A stretch of DNA of 64,000 nt from Nannocystis bainbridge (GTDB taxonomy: Bacteria; Myxococcota_A; Polyangia; Nannocystales; Nannocystaceae). Numbering within the stretch: position 1 is the stretch's first letter; every line of letters begins with the position of its first letter. The notes below the pieces were generated by a model that did not search any database, was not told the origin of the DNA, and worked only from the letters and a program-made list of their open reading frames with translations. Shown in pieces: positions 53,139 through 60,837 of this stretch. The stretch lies in contig NZ_JAQNDL010000005.1 in the NCBI RefSeq assembly GCF_028368995.1, positions 196,501 to 260,500 of the forward strand, given 5' to 3'. The translations under genes and the position numbers were made by a program.

Positions 53139-53369
53139 TCAGCCCGGGCGGCCGTGCTTCGGCTCGTCCTTCGGCGTGACGTCGATCTCGCCGCGGCGAT
53201 CGGCCTCTTGTTGCTTGTCGTGTTCGATCGCCTTCATCTCCTTGCGGAACCCTCGCAGCATCTGACCGATGCTCGATCCCAGCGCGGGCAGCTTGGACGG
53301 GCCGAGCACGAGCAAGATGACCGCGACGATGATGACGATCTCGAGGGGACTGAGGACACCCAGGAGCAT
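53139..53369 (-). CDS. tatA: Sec-independent (Tat) translocase subunit TatA
   Basis: A 76-residue TatA/E protein: short N-terminus, one transmembrane helix (LEIVIIVAVILLVLGPSKLPALG), the hinge FG/LG-type GPSKLPALGSSIG, an amphipathic helix and an acidic/basic tail. It forms the pore for folded-protein export. Start at 53369 (MLLGVLSPLE) fits the family; the frame upstream overlaps the divergent MltD-like gene. TatB and TatC are not in this neighbourhood. Confidence 0.92.
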   Translation of the reverse strand: MLLGVLSPLEIVIIVAVILLVLGPSKLPALGSSIGQMLRGFRKEMKAIEHDKQQEADRRGEIDVTPKDEPKHGRPG

Positions 53370-53416
53370 GGCCGAAAGGTAGTCCTTCGAGCCTCGCTTT
53401 GCTAGCGTGGGCGGCG

Positions 53417-55489
53417 ATGCGAATGCGACCCGGTCCGGATCTGCGCGGAGGCCGCCAAACCGCTCATAACCCCTCCTGGGTGGGGATTGGCGGGCTTCTA
53501 ACGGCCCTGTGGCTGGGCGTTGCAGGTGTGGCTCACGGCGCACCGGCCGAGGAGCGCGAACGGATCGGGCCCCTCGAGGTCGCCGGCGGCGGTCGCGACC
53601 AGGTGCGAGGAGGGCGGCCGGATGGTGCCACGATCCACGAGACGCACGCGGGGCGGGCGGTCGACGCGGACGCGGCCGCGCGTGAGGACCTCGCCAGCTT
53701 CGAGCGCGGGGTGCTGGCGAACCCGCCGCGCGCCACGATCGAGAAGACCGCGCCCGAAAAGTGGATCGCCGCGCTCGCCCTGCCCGAGCTGCCGATCCGC
53801 TACGGCGCCAAGCTCGTCGAATATTTGCGCTTCTTCAAGGACGACGCCAAGGGCCAGGCGCTGATGCGCGGCTGGCTGCGGCGCATGAACCGCTACGAGC
53901 ACCTCCTGCGCCCGATCCTCAAGGAGGTCGGCGTGCCCGAGGATCTCGTGTTCGTCGCCATGGCGGAGAGCGGATTTCAGCCGCATCGGCGCTCGCGCGT
54001 GGGCGCCGCCGGCCTGTGGCAGTTCATGGAGCCGACCGGCAAGGTCTACGGGCTCGAGCAGAACTACTGGGTCGACGAGCGCCACGACATCGAGCGCTCG
54101 ACCTACGCCGCCGCCGCCTACCTCAAGGACCTGCGGGTCCGCTTCGGCTCGTGGGAGATGGCGCTGGCGGCCTTCAACGGCGGCTACGGCCTGGCGATGA
54201 CCGCGATCGCGCGCGCCAACAGCAACAACTTCTGGGCCCTGTGCGAGATCGAGAGCGGTCTGCCGCACGCGACCACCCTCTACGTGCCGAAGATCCTGGC
54301 CGCCGCGCTGGTCGGTCGCAACCGGGCCGCGTTCAAGCTCGGACCTGACCTTTCGGACAGCCTGCCCCCGATCCAGTTCGTCAAGGTCGACGTCCCGCCG
54401 GGCACCGCCCTCTCGACCGTGGCCAAGGCGATCGACGAGGACCCGGCGCTGATCGAGGAGCTCAACGCCCAGCTGATCCGCAAGCGGACCCCGCCCGGGC
54501 GCAGCTACCCGGTGCGGATCCCCAAGGCCAAGCTGGCCGCCTGGGACCGCGGCGGCGTGCGCGACGGCGCCGGCGCCGATCACATCCAGCACGTCGTCGC
54601 CTACGGCGAGACCGTCGTCGCCATCGCCGGGCGTTACGGCGCCACCGAGGCCCAGCTGCGCAAGCTCAACGGCCTCGAGGACAACGCCGAGCTCGAGCGC
54701 GGCGTCGTCCTGTTGGTCCCGCGCGGCTCGGCCGCCGCCGCACCTGCCTCTTCGGACAGGTTGCTCGTGCCCGCGCCCAAGGTCGCCGTGGGCCCCGACC
54801 AGCGGCTGGTGTTCTTCGCCGTCACCCGCTCGACCACTCCGCGCGGCCTGGCCGACGCCTTCGCGGTCCCGTGGGACAGCATCGTCGCCTGGAACGACCT
54901 CGACCCGCAGGCCCGGCTGCAGCCTGGCCAGGTGCTGCAGGTCGTCGTCCCGCGGGGCTTCGACGCCAGGGCCGCCAAGATCGTCGTGCTCGAGCAGAGC
55001 GCCGTCGACCTCGTGATCCGCGGCTCGCGGGAGCACCTCGAGGCCGGCCTCAAGCAGCGCGGCCTGCTGCGGCGCGGCTACAAGGCCAAGAAGGGCGACA
55101 CCCTCGAGAAGATCGGCAAGCGCTTCGACCTCACCGACGGCGACCTCGCGCGCATCAACGGCATCGACCGCAGCCACACCCCCGCGAACGGCGAGCTGCT
55201 GGTCGTCTACGTCAAGTCGGGCGACACCCGCGGCACCGTCGACGCTCCCGCCCCGCGCGGCAAGGTCGGCCCCGCCCCCGATGATTTGCGGGCCGACGAC
55301 GCCGCCGAGGATCTGAGCACCACCCGCTACGCCGCCACCGCCGACGACCCGAGCGCCGCCTCCGCCGTCGACAACCCGGTGCCCTCGACCGACGAGACCA
55401 ACTCCTTGCCTGGCAAGCGCGGCTGGTCCAAGCGCGGCAAGCACAAGACCACCCCGCCCAAGAAGACCAGCAAGAAGAAGTCCGGATGA
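53417..55489 (+). CDS. MltD-like lytic transglycosylase with LysM modules
   Basis: A 690-residue exported lytic transglycosylase. A signal sequence (GIGGLLTALWLGVAGVAHGA), an SLT domain (about 150-300: catalytic Glu in FVAMAESGFQPH, then AAGLWQFM and FNGGYG) and three LysM-type modules (about 400-435, 470-510 and 560-600). The C-terminus is disordered and Lys/Ser-rich. Enzymes of this class cleave murein glycan with 1,6-anhydro ends. It lies divergent from tatA, and its end overlaps the moeA start (ATGA). Two repeat copies at 54340 and 54745 lie within linkers. Confidence 0.87.
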   Translation: MRMRPGPDLRGGRQTAHNPSWVGIGGLLTALWLGVAGVAHGAPAEERERIGPLEVAGGGRDQVRGGRPDGATIHETHAGRAVDADAAAREDLASFERGVLANPPRATIEKTAPEKWIAALALPELPIRYGAKLVEYLRFFKDDAKGQALMRGWLRRMNRYEHLLRPILKEVGVPEDLVFVAMAESGFQPHRRSRVGAAGLWQFMEPTGKVYGLEQNYWVDERHDIERSTYAAAAYLKDLRVRFGSWEMALAAFNGGYGLAMTAIARANSNNFWALCEIESGLPHATTLYVPKILAAALVGRNRAAFKLGPDLSDSLPPIQFVKVDVPPGTALSTVAKAIDEDPALIEELNAQLIRKRTPPGRSYPVRIPKAKLAAWDRGGVRDGAGADHIQHVVAYGETVVAIAGRYGATEAQLRKLNGLEDNAELERGVVLLVPRGSAAAAPASSDRLLVPAPKVAVGPDQRLVFFAVTRSTTPRGLADAFAVPWDSIVAWNDLDPQARLQPGQVLQVVVPRGFDARAAKIVVLEQSAVDLVIRGSREHLEAGLKQRGLLRRGYKAKKGDTLEKIGKRFDLTDGDLARINGIDRSHTPANGELLVVYVKSGDTRGTVDAPAPRGKVGPAPDDLRADDAAEDLSTTRYAATADDPSAASAVDNPVPSTDETNSLPGKRGWSKRGKHKTTPPKKTSKKKSG

Positions 55490-56757
55490 TCCCCGACGAC
55501 CTCGATCCCGCCGACGCCCTCGCGCACGTCCTGGCCGCCTGCGCCCCGCTGCCGGGCGAGCGGCGGGCCCTCCACGCCGCCCGCGGCCTCGTGCTCGCCG
55601 AGACCCTGCGCGCCCGCTGGGCCATGCCCGGGGCCGACGTCAGCACCATGGACGGCTGGGCCGTGCGCGCCGCGGACCTGTCCCCCGGGAAAGCCGATGC
55701 CGCGCCGCCCGTCGCCACCGACCTGTCCGCAGGGACAGCCGAGGTCGAGCTCGCGGTCATCGGCGAGAGCGCCGCCGGTCACCCCTCGCCGGCCGCCGTC
55801 GGCCCCGGCCAGGCCGCGCGGATCTCCACCGGCGCCGTCCTCCCGCCCGGGGCCGACGCCGTGGTCGCCCAGGAGGACGTGAAGCGCCACGGCGAGCGCC
55901 TGTGGATCGACCTCGCCCGCGCCGGACGGATCGGGCCTGGCCACTTCGTCCGCCGCGCCGGCAGCGACCTCGCGGCCGGGGTCGAGATCCTGTCCCCGGG
56001 GACAGCCCTGCGCGCCGGCGACCTCGCCCTCGCCGCCGGGGCCGGCCACGCCGACGTGCTTGTCCACCGGCCGCCGCGCGTCGCCGTCTTGTGCACCGGC
56101 GACGAGCTGGTCGACATCGGCTGTCCTCCGGGACATGGCCAGGTGGTCAGCAGCAACGGCCTCATGCTCGCCTGTCAGGCCGAGGCCGCCGGCGCCGAAG
56201 TGCGCGACCTCGGGCGCGTCGGCGACGAGCCCGAGGCGCTGCGCCGGGCCCTCGCCGACGCCGCCGCCAGCAGCGACGTCTTGCTCGTCAGCGGCGGGAT
56301 CTCCGTCGGCGACCACGACCTCGTCTGGCCGGCCCTGCTCGCTCTCGGCGCCCAGCCGATCTTCCGCCGCGTCCGCCTGCGCCCCGGCCGGCCGCTGGCG
56401 TTCGCGCGCCTCGGCGACACCCTCGTGTTCGCCTTGCCCGGCAACCCCGCCAGCACCTACGTCGGCTTCGAGCTGTTCACTCGCCCGGCCCTGCGCCGCC
56501 TCGGCGGCCACCTGCAGGTCGAGCGACCGCGCCGGCGGGTCATCCTCGCCGGCCCGGCCGAGGGCGCCGGCAAGCGCACCCACTGCGTCCGCGCCCGCCT
56601 GGTCGACGGCCGCGCCGAGCCGCTGCCGAGCCAGGTCTCCGGGGCCCTCACCTCTCTGCGCGCCTGCGACCTCCTGGTCCTCGTGCCCCCGGGCCCCGCG
56701 CTGCCGGCCGGCGCCGAGGCCGAGGCGCTGGTCCTCGCCGATCCAGGATCGACGTGA
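55486..56757 (+). CDS. moeA: Molybdopterin molybdenumtransferase MoeA
   Basis: A 423-residue MoeA: STMDGWAVRA (near 50), ISTGAVLPPGADAVVAQEDV, LCTGDELVDIG, VSSNGLMLACQAEAAGA, VSGGISVGDHDLV, GKPLAF-like RPGRPLAFA, and ALPGNPASTYVGFELF. The enzyme inserts molybdate into the adenylated pterin. In-frame palindromic repeat copies at 55674-55745 (residues about 63-86, DLSPGKADAA and DLSAGTAEVE), 55988 and 56118 lie in or near surface loops. Overlaps the MltD-like gene by 4 bases. Confidence 0.93.
   Translation: MIPDDLDPADALAHVLAACAPLPGERRALHAARGLVLAETLRARWAMPGADVSTMDGWAVRAADLSPGKADAAPPVATDLSAGTAEVELAVIGESAAGHPSPAAVGPGQAARISTGAVLPPGADAVVAQEDVKRHGERLWIDLARAGRIGPGHFVRRAGSDLAAGVEILSPGTALRAGDLALAAGAGHADVLVHRPPRVAVLCTGDELVDIGCPPGHGQVVSSNGLMLACQAEAAGAEVRDLGRVGDEPEALRRALADAAASSDVLLVSGGISVGDHDLVWPALLALGAQPIFRRVRLRPGRPLAFARLGDTLVFALPGNPASTYVGFELFTRPALRRLGGHLQVERPRRRVILAGPAEGAGKRTHCVRARLVDGRAEPLPSQVSGALTSLRACDLLVLVPPGPALPAGAEAEALVLADPGST
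55674..55745. repeat. Two palindromic repeats within moeA
   Basis: GACCTGTCCCCCGGGAAAGC and GACCTGTCCGCAGGGACAGC lie 45 bases apart in the same reading frame and encode DLSPGKA and DLSAGTA in a region where MoeA loops normally vary. Confidence 0.75.
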
Positions 56758-56767
56758 CGCGCCGCCG

Positions 56768-56873
56768 GACAGGTCCCGAAGGGCATGCTCATGGGGACAT
56801 GCCCGAGAGGCCATGTCCTCCCGAGCCTGCTCCAAAGAGCATGCCCAATCAGTCATGTCCCCACGGGCAGGTC
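56768..56873. repeat. Palindromic array spanning the start of the RluA-type gene
   Basis: ACAGGTCCCGAAGGGCATG, GGGGACATGCCCGAG, GCCATGTCCTCC, GAGCATGCCC, GTCATGTCCCCACGGGCAGG. The array begins just behind moeA and continues into the first ~25 codons of the pseudouridine synthase. Confidence 0.82.
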
Positions 56874-57896
56874 CGCCCGGCCGGCGGCGCCAGCGAGTCC
56901 GCCGCGTCTGGGCCCGCCCTCGCCTCTTTCGCTACCGCCACCCCTGCAGTTCCTCCTGCTGCGCCCCCGCGCCCCACCGCGGCCTCGAGCCTCGTCTGCA
57001 CCGCCGAGCCCGACGACGATGGCGAGCGCGCCGACGTCGTCCTCGGTCGACGCCTCCCTGGCCTGTCGCGGCGGATCGCCCGGGAGCTCGCGCTGGCTGG
57101 CCGGCTCACCGTCGACGGCCAGCGGGCCCCGCCGTCGCACCGCGTTCGCGCCGGCGAGCGCCTCGAACTCGCGGCCCCTGCCGCGCCCGCGCCCCGCGTC
57201 GACGCCCCCGATCTGCTCGCGGTCACCGACGCCTTCGTCTACGTCGTCAAGCCGGCCGGCCTGCACACCCACCGGCTCCGGCCCGGCGATCCGCCCGCCC
57301 TGGCCGATCGGGTCGCCCTCGCCTTCCCCGAGTGCGCCGCCGCCGGCCTCGACCCGCGCGAGGGCGGCGCGGTCCACCGCCTCGACCGCGGCACCTCCGG
57401 CGTCGTCGCCTTCGCCCGCACCCGTGACGCCTTCTTCGCCGCCCGCGACGCTTTTGCCGCCGCCCGCGTCGGCAAGCGCTACATGGCCGTCACGACATGT
57501 CCTATGGGCCATGTCTGGCCGCCCGCCCCGGCCCCATGGATCGCGTCGCTCGGCCCCGCCCTCGTCGAGGTCGACGCCCCGCTCGGCCCCGGCTCCGGCC
57601 GCGACCGCATGGCCGTGCGCTCCACCGGCCAGCCCGCCCGCACCCGCGTCGAGCCCCACGGCCCGCCGGGCCCGCGCAGGCTTTGGTCGCTCGAGCTGCT
57701 GACCGGCCGCCGCCACCAGGCGCGCGTCCACCTCGCCTGGCTCGGCCTGCCGATCGTCGGCGACGCGCTCTACGGCGGCGAACCTGCCGACCGCCTCTAC
57801 CTGCACGCCCTGCGCCTCGATCTCTCGGCCGCGATCGCCAGCGAATCGCCGATCACCGCCCCTCTGCCGCCCGAGTTCACGGCCGCGCTCGGCTGA
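56799..57896 (+). CDS. RluA-family pseudouridine synthase
   Basis: A 365-residue RNA-modifying enzyme. An S4-like segment (GERADVVLGRRLPGLSRRIA) is followed by the catalytic domain: VVKPAGLHTHR, AVHRLDRGTSGV (catalytic Asp near 196), and LLTGRRHQARVHLA..PIVGDALYGG. It converts uridine to pseudouridine in rRNA or tRNA. The first 25 codons come from the repeat array; candidate starts are ATG 56799 and 56841, both in it, so the true start is uncertain. A single repeat also encodes TTCPMGHVW near residue 235. Confidence 0.85.
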   Translation: MPERPCPPEPAPKSMPNQSCPHGQVRPAGGASESAASGPALASFATATPAVPPAAPPRPTAASSLVCTAEPDDDGERADVVLGRRLPGLSRRIARELALAGRLTVDGQRAPPSHRVRAGERLELAAPAAPAPRVDAPDLLAVTDAFVYVVKPAGLHTHRLRPGDPPALADRVALAFPECAAAGLDPREGGAVHRLDRGTSGVVAFARTRDAFFAARDAFAAARVGKRYMAVTTCPMGHVWPPAPAPWIASLGPALVEVDAPLGPGSGRDRMAVRSTGQPARTRVEPHGPPGPRRLWSLELLTGRRHQARVHLAWLGLPIVGDALYGGEPADRLYLHALRLDLSAAIASESPITAPLPPEFTAALG

Positions 57897-57909
57897 GCCA
57901 CGCTGCCCT

Positions 57910-58162
57910 CTATCCCTCGTGGGATTGGGTCGCTAACAGCACGTAGCCGGCGACCGTGAGCAGCACGAACCCCCCGAGCGCGAACACTGCACGCCGGACG
58001 TGGAGGTCGTCGTCCGACCGGGCTGTCTGCCAGGTAGACCAGCATCGTGTGCGCGTAGGGCACCAGGTTGGCGTGCTGCCACGACAGCACGGCGAGCGCC
58101 CCGACCCAGGCCAGGAAGCCGAGGCCGATCGGCGCCAGGAAGTTGGCGAAGCGCAGGCTCAT
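57910..58162 (-). pseudogene. Frameshifted small membrane protein
   Basis: Minus-strand ATG 58162 starts MSLRFANFLAPIGLGFLAWV, with a clear first helix and VPYAHTMLVYLAD. At the run GGG (58020-58022, CCC on the coding strand) the frame must shift by one to continue as SDDDLHVRRAVFALGGFVLL, a second helix, to a stop at 57910. Without the shift the frame becomes Arg/Pro-rich. The intact product would be about 84 residues with two helices. A sequencing error, a recent mutation or programmed slippage could explain it. Confidence 0.7.
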
Positions 58163-58177
58163 CAAAGACTGGGCGGC

Positions 58178-58315
58178 GACATCGGCAGGCAGTCGACGAA
58201 GCAATCCGCCGTATCTGCCGCGAACGTGCCGAGCGGCAGCGACGCCCGCGCTGCATCGAGTGCGGGCAGATCTCGGAAGTCTGCGCCCGCCTACTCGCTT
58301 GCCCAACCGATTAGC
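58178..58315 (+). pseudogene. Possible DksA/TraR zinc-finger fragment
   Basis: Plus-strand frame ending at 58315 contains AVDEAIRRICRERAERQRRP then CIECGQ and a following ARLLACPTD, similar to the end of short TraR/DksA proteins (C-x2-C, then RL.A.P and a second C-x2-C). The second Cys pair is missing and no start codon is convincing, so this may be a decayed relic. Confidence 0.35.
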
Positions 58316-58369
58316 GCCCGTGTCTGGGCCTGGGATGAATTCGATTTTGCAGGGCTCTCGATCATCTTG

Positions 58370-58985
58370 CTCGCTCGCCCAGGCGGGCCTCTTCTCTGCC
58401 TTCTACGCTCTTGCTCCGACACCTCGCCCCCGAGCGCTCTACTTCCTTGCTGCAACCATCTCGCACCGCGCTCGCCTACTCGCTTGCCCAGGCGGACCTC
58501 TTCTGCGCTCTTGCTGCAAGGCCTCACACGCCGAGCGCTCTACCTACTTGCTGCATCACCGTGCGCTGCCCTCGCCCCCGCCTTCGCCTCCTCGCTTGCC
58601 CCGAGGCGGACCTCTTCTACTTCTACGCTCTTGCTTCCACCCCTCGCACGCCGAGCGCTCTACTTCCTTGCTGCATCGACGCGCCGCGCTCGCTACTCGC
58701 GTGGCCAACTACGCTTCCTCTACGCTCTTGCTTTGATGTCGCACGCCGAGTGCTCGACTTCCTCGCTGCACCGACCATGCTCTCGCTACCGCCCTCGCTG
58801 CCCCAAGCTCTTCTACGAGCTTGCTTCGATGCCTCGCAAACCGAGCGCTCTACTTCCTTGCTGCACCGACGCGCCGCACTTGGCCCGCTGCGCCTCGTCT
58901 ACGCTCTTGCTTCAACACCCCGCACGCCGAGCGCTCTACTCCCTCGCCCCAGGCCCTCGCAACCCGAATTCCAACCCATCCCCGC
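58370..58985. repeat. Degenerate ~100-base tandem repeats
   Basis: Six imperfect copies of a unit containing CTACGCTCTTGCT, then about 20 bases later CGCCGAGCGCTCTACTTCC and TTGCTGCA. Their starts are at 58403, 58503, 58623, 58720, 58813 and 58899 (periods 86-120 bases). All three plus-strand frames are open for long stretches, as expected when a repeat without stops is multiplied, so no gene is called here. The function is unknown. Confidence 0.75.
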
Positions 58986-58986
58986 G

Positions 58987-59598
58987 TCACCCCGCCAGCA
59001 CCGGCGCCCGATAGGGCCCATGCCTGTAGTATTTCGGCCGCGCGTCGAGCCGCACGTGCAGCCACGGCACCGCGCCCCCTGACGTGCTCAGCCACAGCCC
59101 CGCCGGACTGCGGGCCCACGCCGCCTTCAGCGCCGCCCCGACCGCCTGCCACAGCGCATCCACCTGCCGCTCCGGGCCACTCCGCAAGAACGCCGCCAGG
59201 TGGCCGTACGCCGCGTAATCCGTTCGCGCGCGTGGCACCACCAGCACCGCGTCGCCGCCGAGGTTGGCGAACGTGCACACCTCCTCTTCTTCGTCGCGCT
59301 CGAGGTGCTCCGCGAACGCCACGGGCGACGGCTCGGCGCGCGACAGCTGAGGCGCCGACACCACCACCATCTCGAACGGCGACGCCGTCGACCTCGCCGA
59401 CACCGCCGGCGTCTCCCAGACGAACGCCGCGAACGGGCTCGCTGCCAGCGTCTCGGTGAGCACCGATCGCAGCGCCCGATCGGCCTGCAGACCGGCCGCC
59501 AGCGCCGCCCAGGACACCGCCGTATCGCCTGATAGCAGCCGATGACGGCGCGACTCGCCAGCCACGGGCTCGCACGTGAACCTGAACGGAGCGGTCAC
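58987..59598 (-). CDS. Conserved hypothetical protein (DUF6940-like)
   Basis: A 203-residue soluble protein. It is rich in aromatic/acidic patches: PFAAFVWETPAVS in the middle and VPWLHVRLDARPKYYRHGPY at the C-terminus. The latter recalls DUF6940 proteins, where a HxRxDxRPKYY motif ends the domain. Its fold and role are unknown. The start at 59598 (MTAPFRFTCEP) has no strong ribosome site but the divergent PP2C gene starts 123 bases away, leaving room for a promoter. Confidence 0.68.
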   Translation of the reverse strand: MTAPFRFTCEPVAGESRRHRLLSGDTAVSWAALAAGLQADRALRSVLTETLAASPFAAFVWETPAVSARSTASPFEMVVVSAPQLSRAEPSPVAFAEHLERDEEEEVCTFANLGGDAVLVVPRARTDYAAYGHLAAFLRSGPERQVDALWQAVGAALKAAWARSPAGLWLSTSGGAVPWLHVRLDARPKYYRHGPYRAPVLAG

Positions 59599-59709
59599 GC
59601 CGCGACTCTAGCACGCACCGCCAGCCTGACCGATCGGACAGGCGCTGCGCGACGACCGGACGCGCCGCGCTGCGGCATCAGAAAGTTCGGAGCGCGCCTC
59701 TGCGGCGTG

Positions 59710-59715
59710 TATGCT
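59710..59715 (+). promoter_or_regulatory. -10 box of leaderless PP2C gene
   Basis: TATGCT ends 6 bases before the ATG at 59722; a weak TTCGGA lies 18 bases upstream (59686-59691). Confidence 0.45.
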
Positions 59716-59721
59716 TCACGA

Positions 59722-60549
59722 ATGCGAACCCGGCACTTCGGCGCGACCGACCCTGGTTTGCGGCGGGAGCACAACGAGGACGCCTTCCTCGCCGACGAGC
59801 AGCTCGGGCTCTTCATCGTCTGCGACGGCGTCGGCGGGCGGGCCTTCGGCGAGGTCGCGGCCCAGGAGACCGTCGAAATCATCTGGGAGTGGGTCAAGCG
59901 CGACGCCGCCACGGTCGCCGTCGCCACCGACGAGGTCCGGGTCGCGCGGCGCATGGTCGTGCACGCGCGGCCGCTGCCCGGCCCGCAGGTGTGGCTCTCG
60001 CCCGCCTCCGTCGCCCGGCTCGGCGCGCTGATCCGCGGCGCGTTGCAGAACGCCTGCTACCTGGTCCACGGCATGGCCGAGGTCGACGCCAACTACTCGG
60101 GCATGAGCACCACCGCCTCCGTCGTGCTCATCGCCGGCGAGCTGGCGATCGTCGGCCAGGTCGGCGACTCGCGCGTCTACCTCGCGCGCGGCGACGACGT
60201 CCGCCAGCTCACCGAGGATCACACCCTGCTCAACATGCAGGTCAAGCAGGGCCTCGTCAGCCCCGAGCAGGCGCGCGGGCGCAAGAGCCAGATCACCCGC
60301 GCGATCGGCCTCCACGACTTCGTCGAGGTCGACATCCTGGCCTTCCCGCTGCAGATCGGCGACCGCCTGCTGCTGTGCTCCGACGGCCTCCACGAGTACC
60401 TCGACAGCGCCGACACCTTGACCGATCTGTTCCAGCGCGACGCCCGCGACGCCGCCCCGGCCGCCATCGCCCACGCCAACACGTGCGGCGGCAAGGACAA
60501 CATCACCGCCCTGTTCGTCGAGATCCTGGACAGCGCCCGCGGCCCCTGA
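59722..60549 (+). CDS. PP2C-family Ser/Thr protein phosphatase
   Basis: A 275-residue PPM/PP2C phosphatase. The metal and catalytic motifs are in order: REHNEDAFL, FIVCDGVGGRAFGE, MSTTASVVLI, GQVGDSRVYLARGD, LLCSDGLHEYL and GGKDNITALF. It removes phosphate from Ser/Thr of target proteins, opposing the Ser/Thr kinases of myxobacterial signalling. The start at 59722 (MRTRHFGATD) is that predicted by the -10 box. The insert between residues 65 and 95 is slightly longer than usual. Confidence 0.93.
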   Translation: MRTRHFGATDPGLRREHNEDAFLADEQLGLFIVCDGVGGRAFGEVAAQETVEIIWEWVKRDAATVAVATDEVRVARRMVVHARPLPGPQVWLSPASVARLGALIRGALQNACYLVHGMAEVDANYSGMSTTASVVLIAGELAIVGQVGDSRVYLARGDDVRQLTEDHTLLNMQVKQGLVSPEQARGRKSQITRAIGLHDFVEVDILAFPLQIGDRLLLCSDGLHEYLDSADTLTDLFQRDARDAAPAAIAHANTCGGKDNITALFVEILDSARGP

Positions 60550-60704
60550 CCGCCCGCGTGAAGAGGTCGTCGACCCGCAAGCACCGCACAGCCACGGTCG
60601 AGGTCGCTCTGGAACCGACCTGTCCCTTCCGCCAGCCCCACGCCCGCGCCGAACGAGGGTCCGCGCGCGCCCGGGCCGAATCGCCTCGCTCGGCAATGTA
60701 CACA

Positions 60705-60725
60705 CCTGTCCCACAGGACACATGA
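60705..60725. repeat. CTGTCC palindrome
   Basis: CACCTGTCCCACAGGACACA lies in the 288-base gap behind the PP2C gene; no other feature was seen in that gap except a repeat half-unit near 60620. Confidence 0.65.
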
Positions 60726-60837
60726 TCCTCGCGCGGCCGCGCGCCACCGCCGAGCCCGGCCCGTCCTCCGCCGCCGCCGTGTGCAGCCGTTTACGCGTCT
60801 TCTCAGCGCCCGCGGATGCGGCTGAAATGACCGGACT

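Noticed and set aside
58411..59459. Overlapping long plus-strand frames over the degenerate tandem repeats
   Set aside because: All frames are open in parallel because the repeat unit lacks stops; no ribosome site, signal or domain is present.
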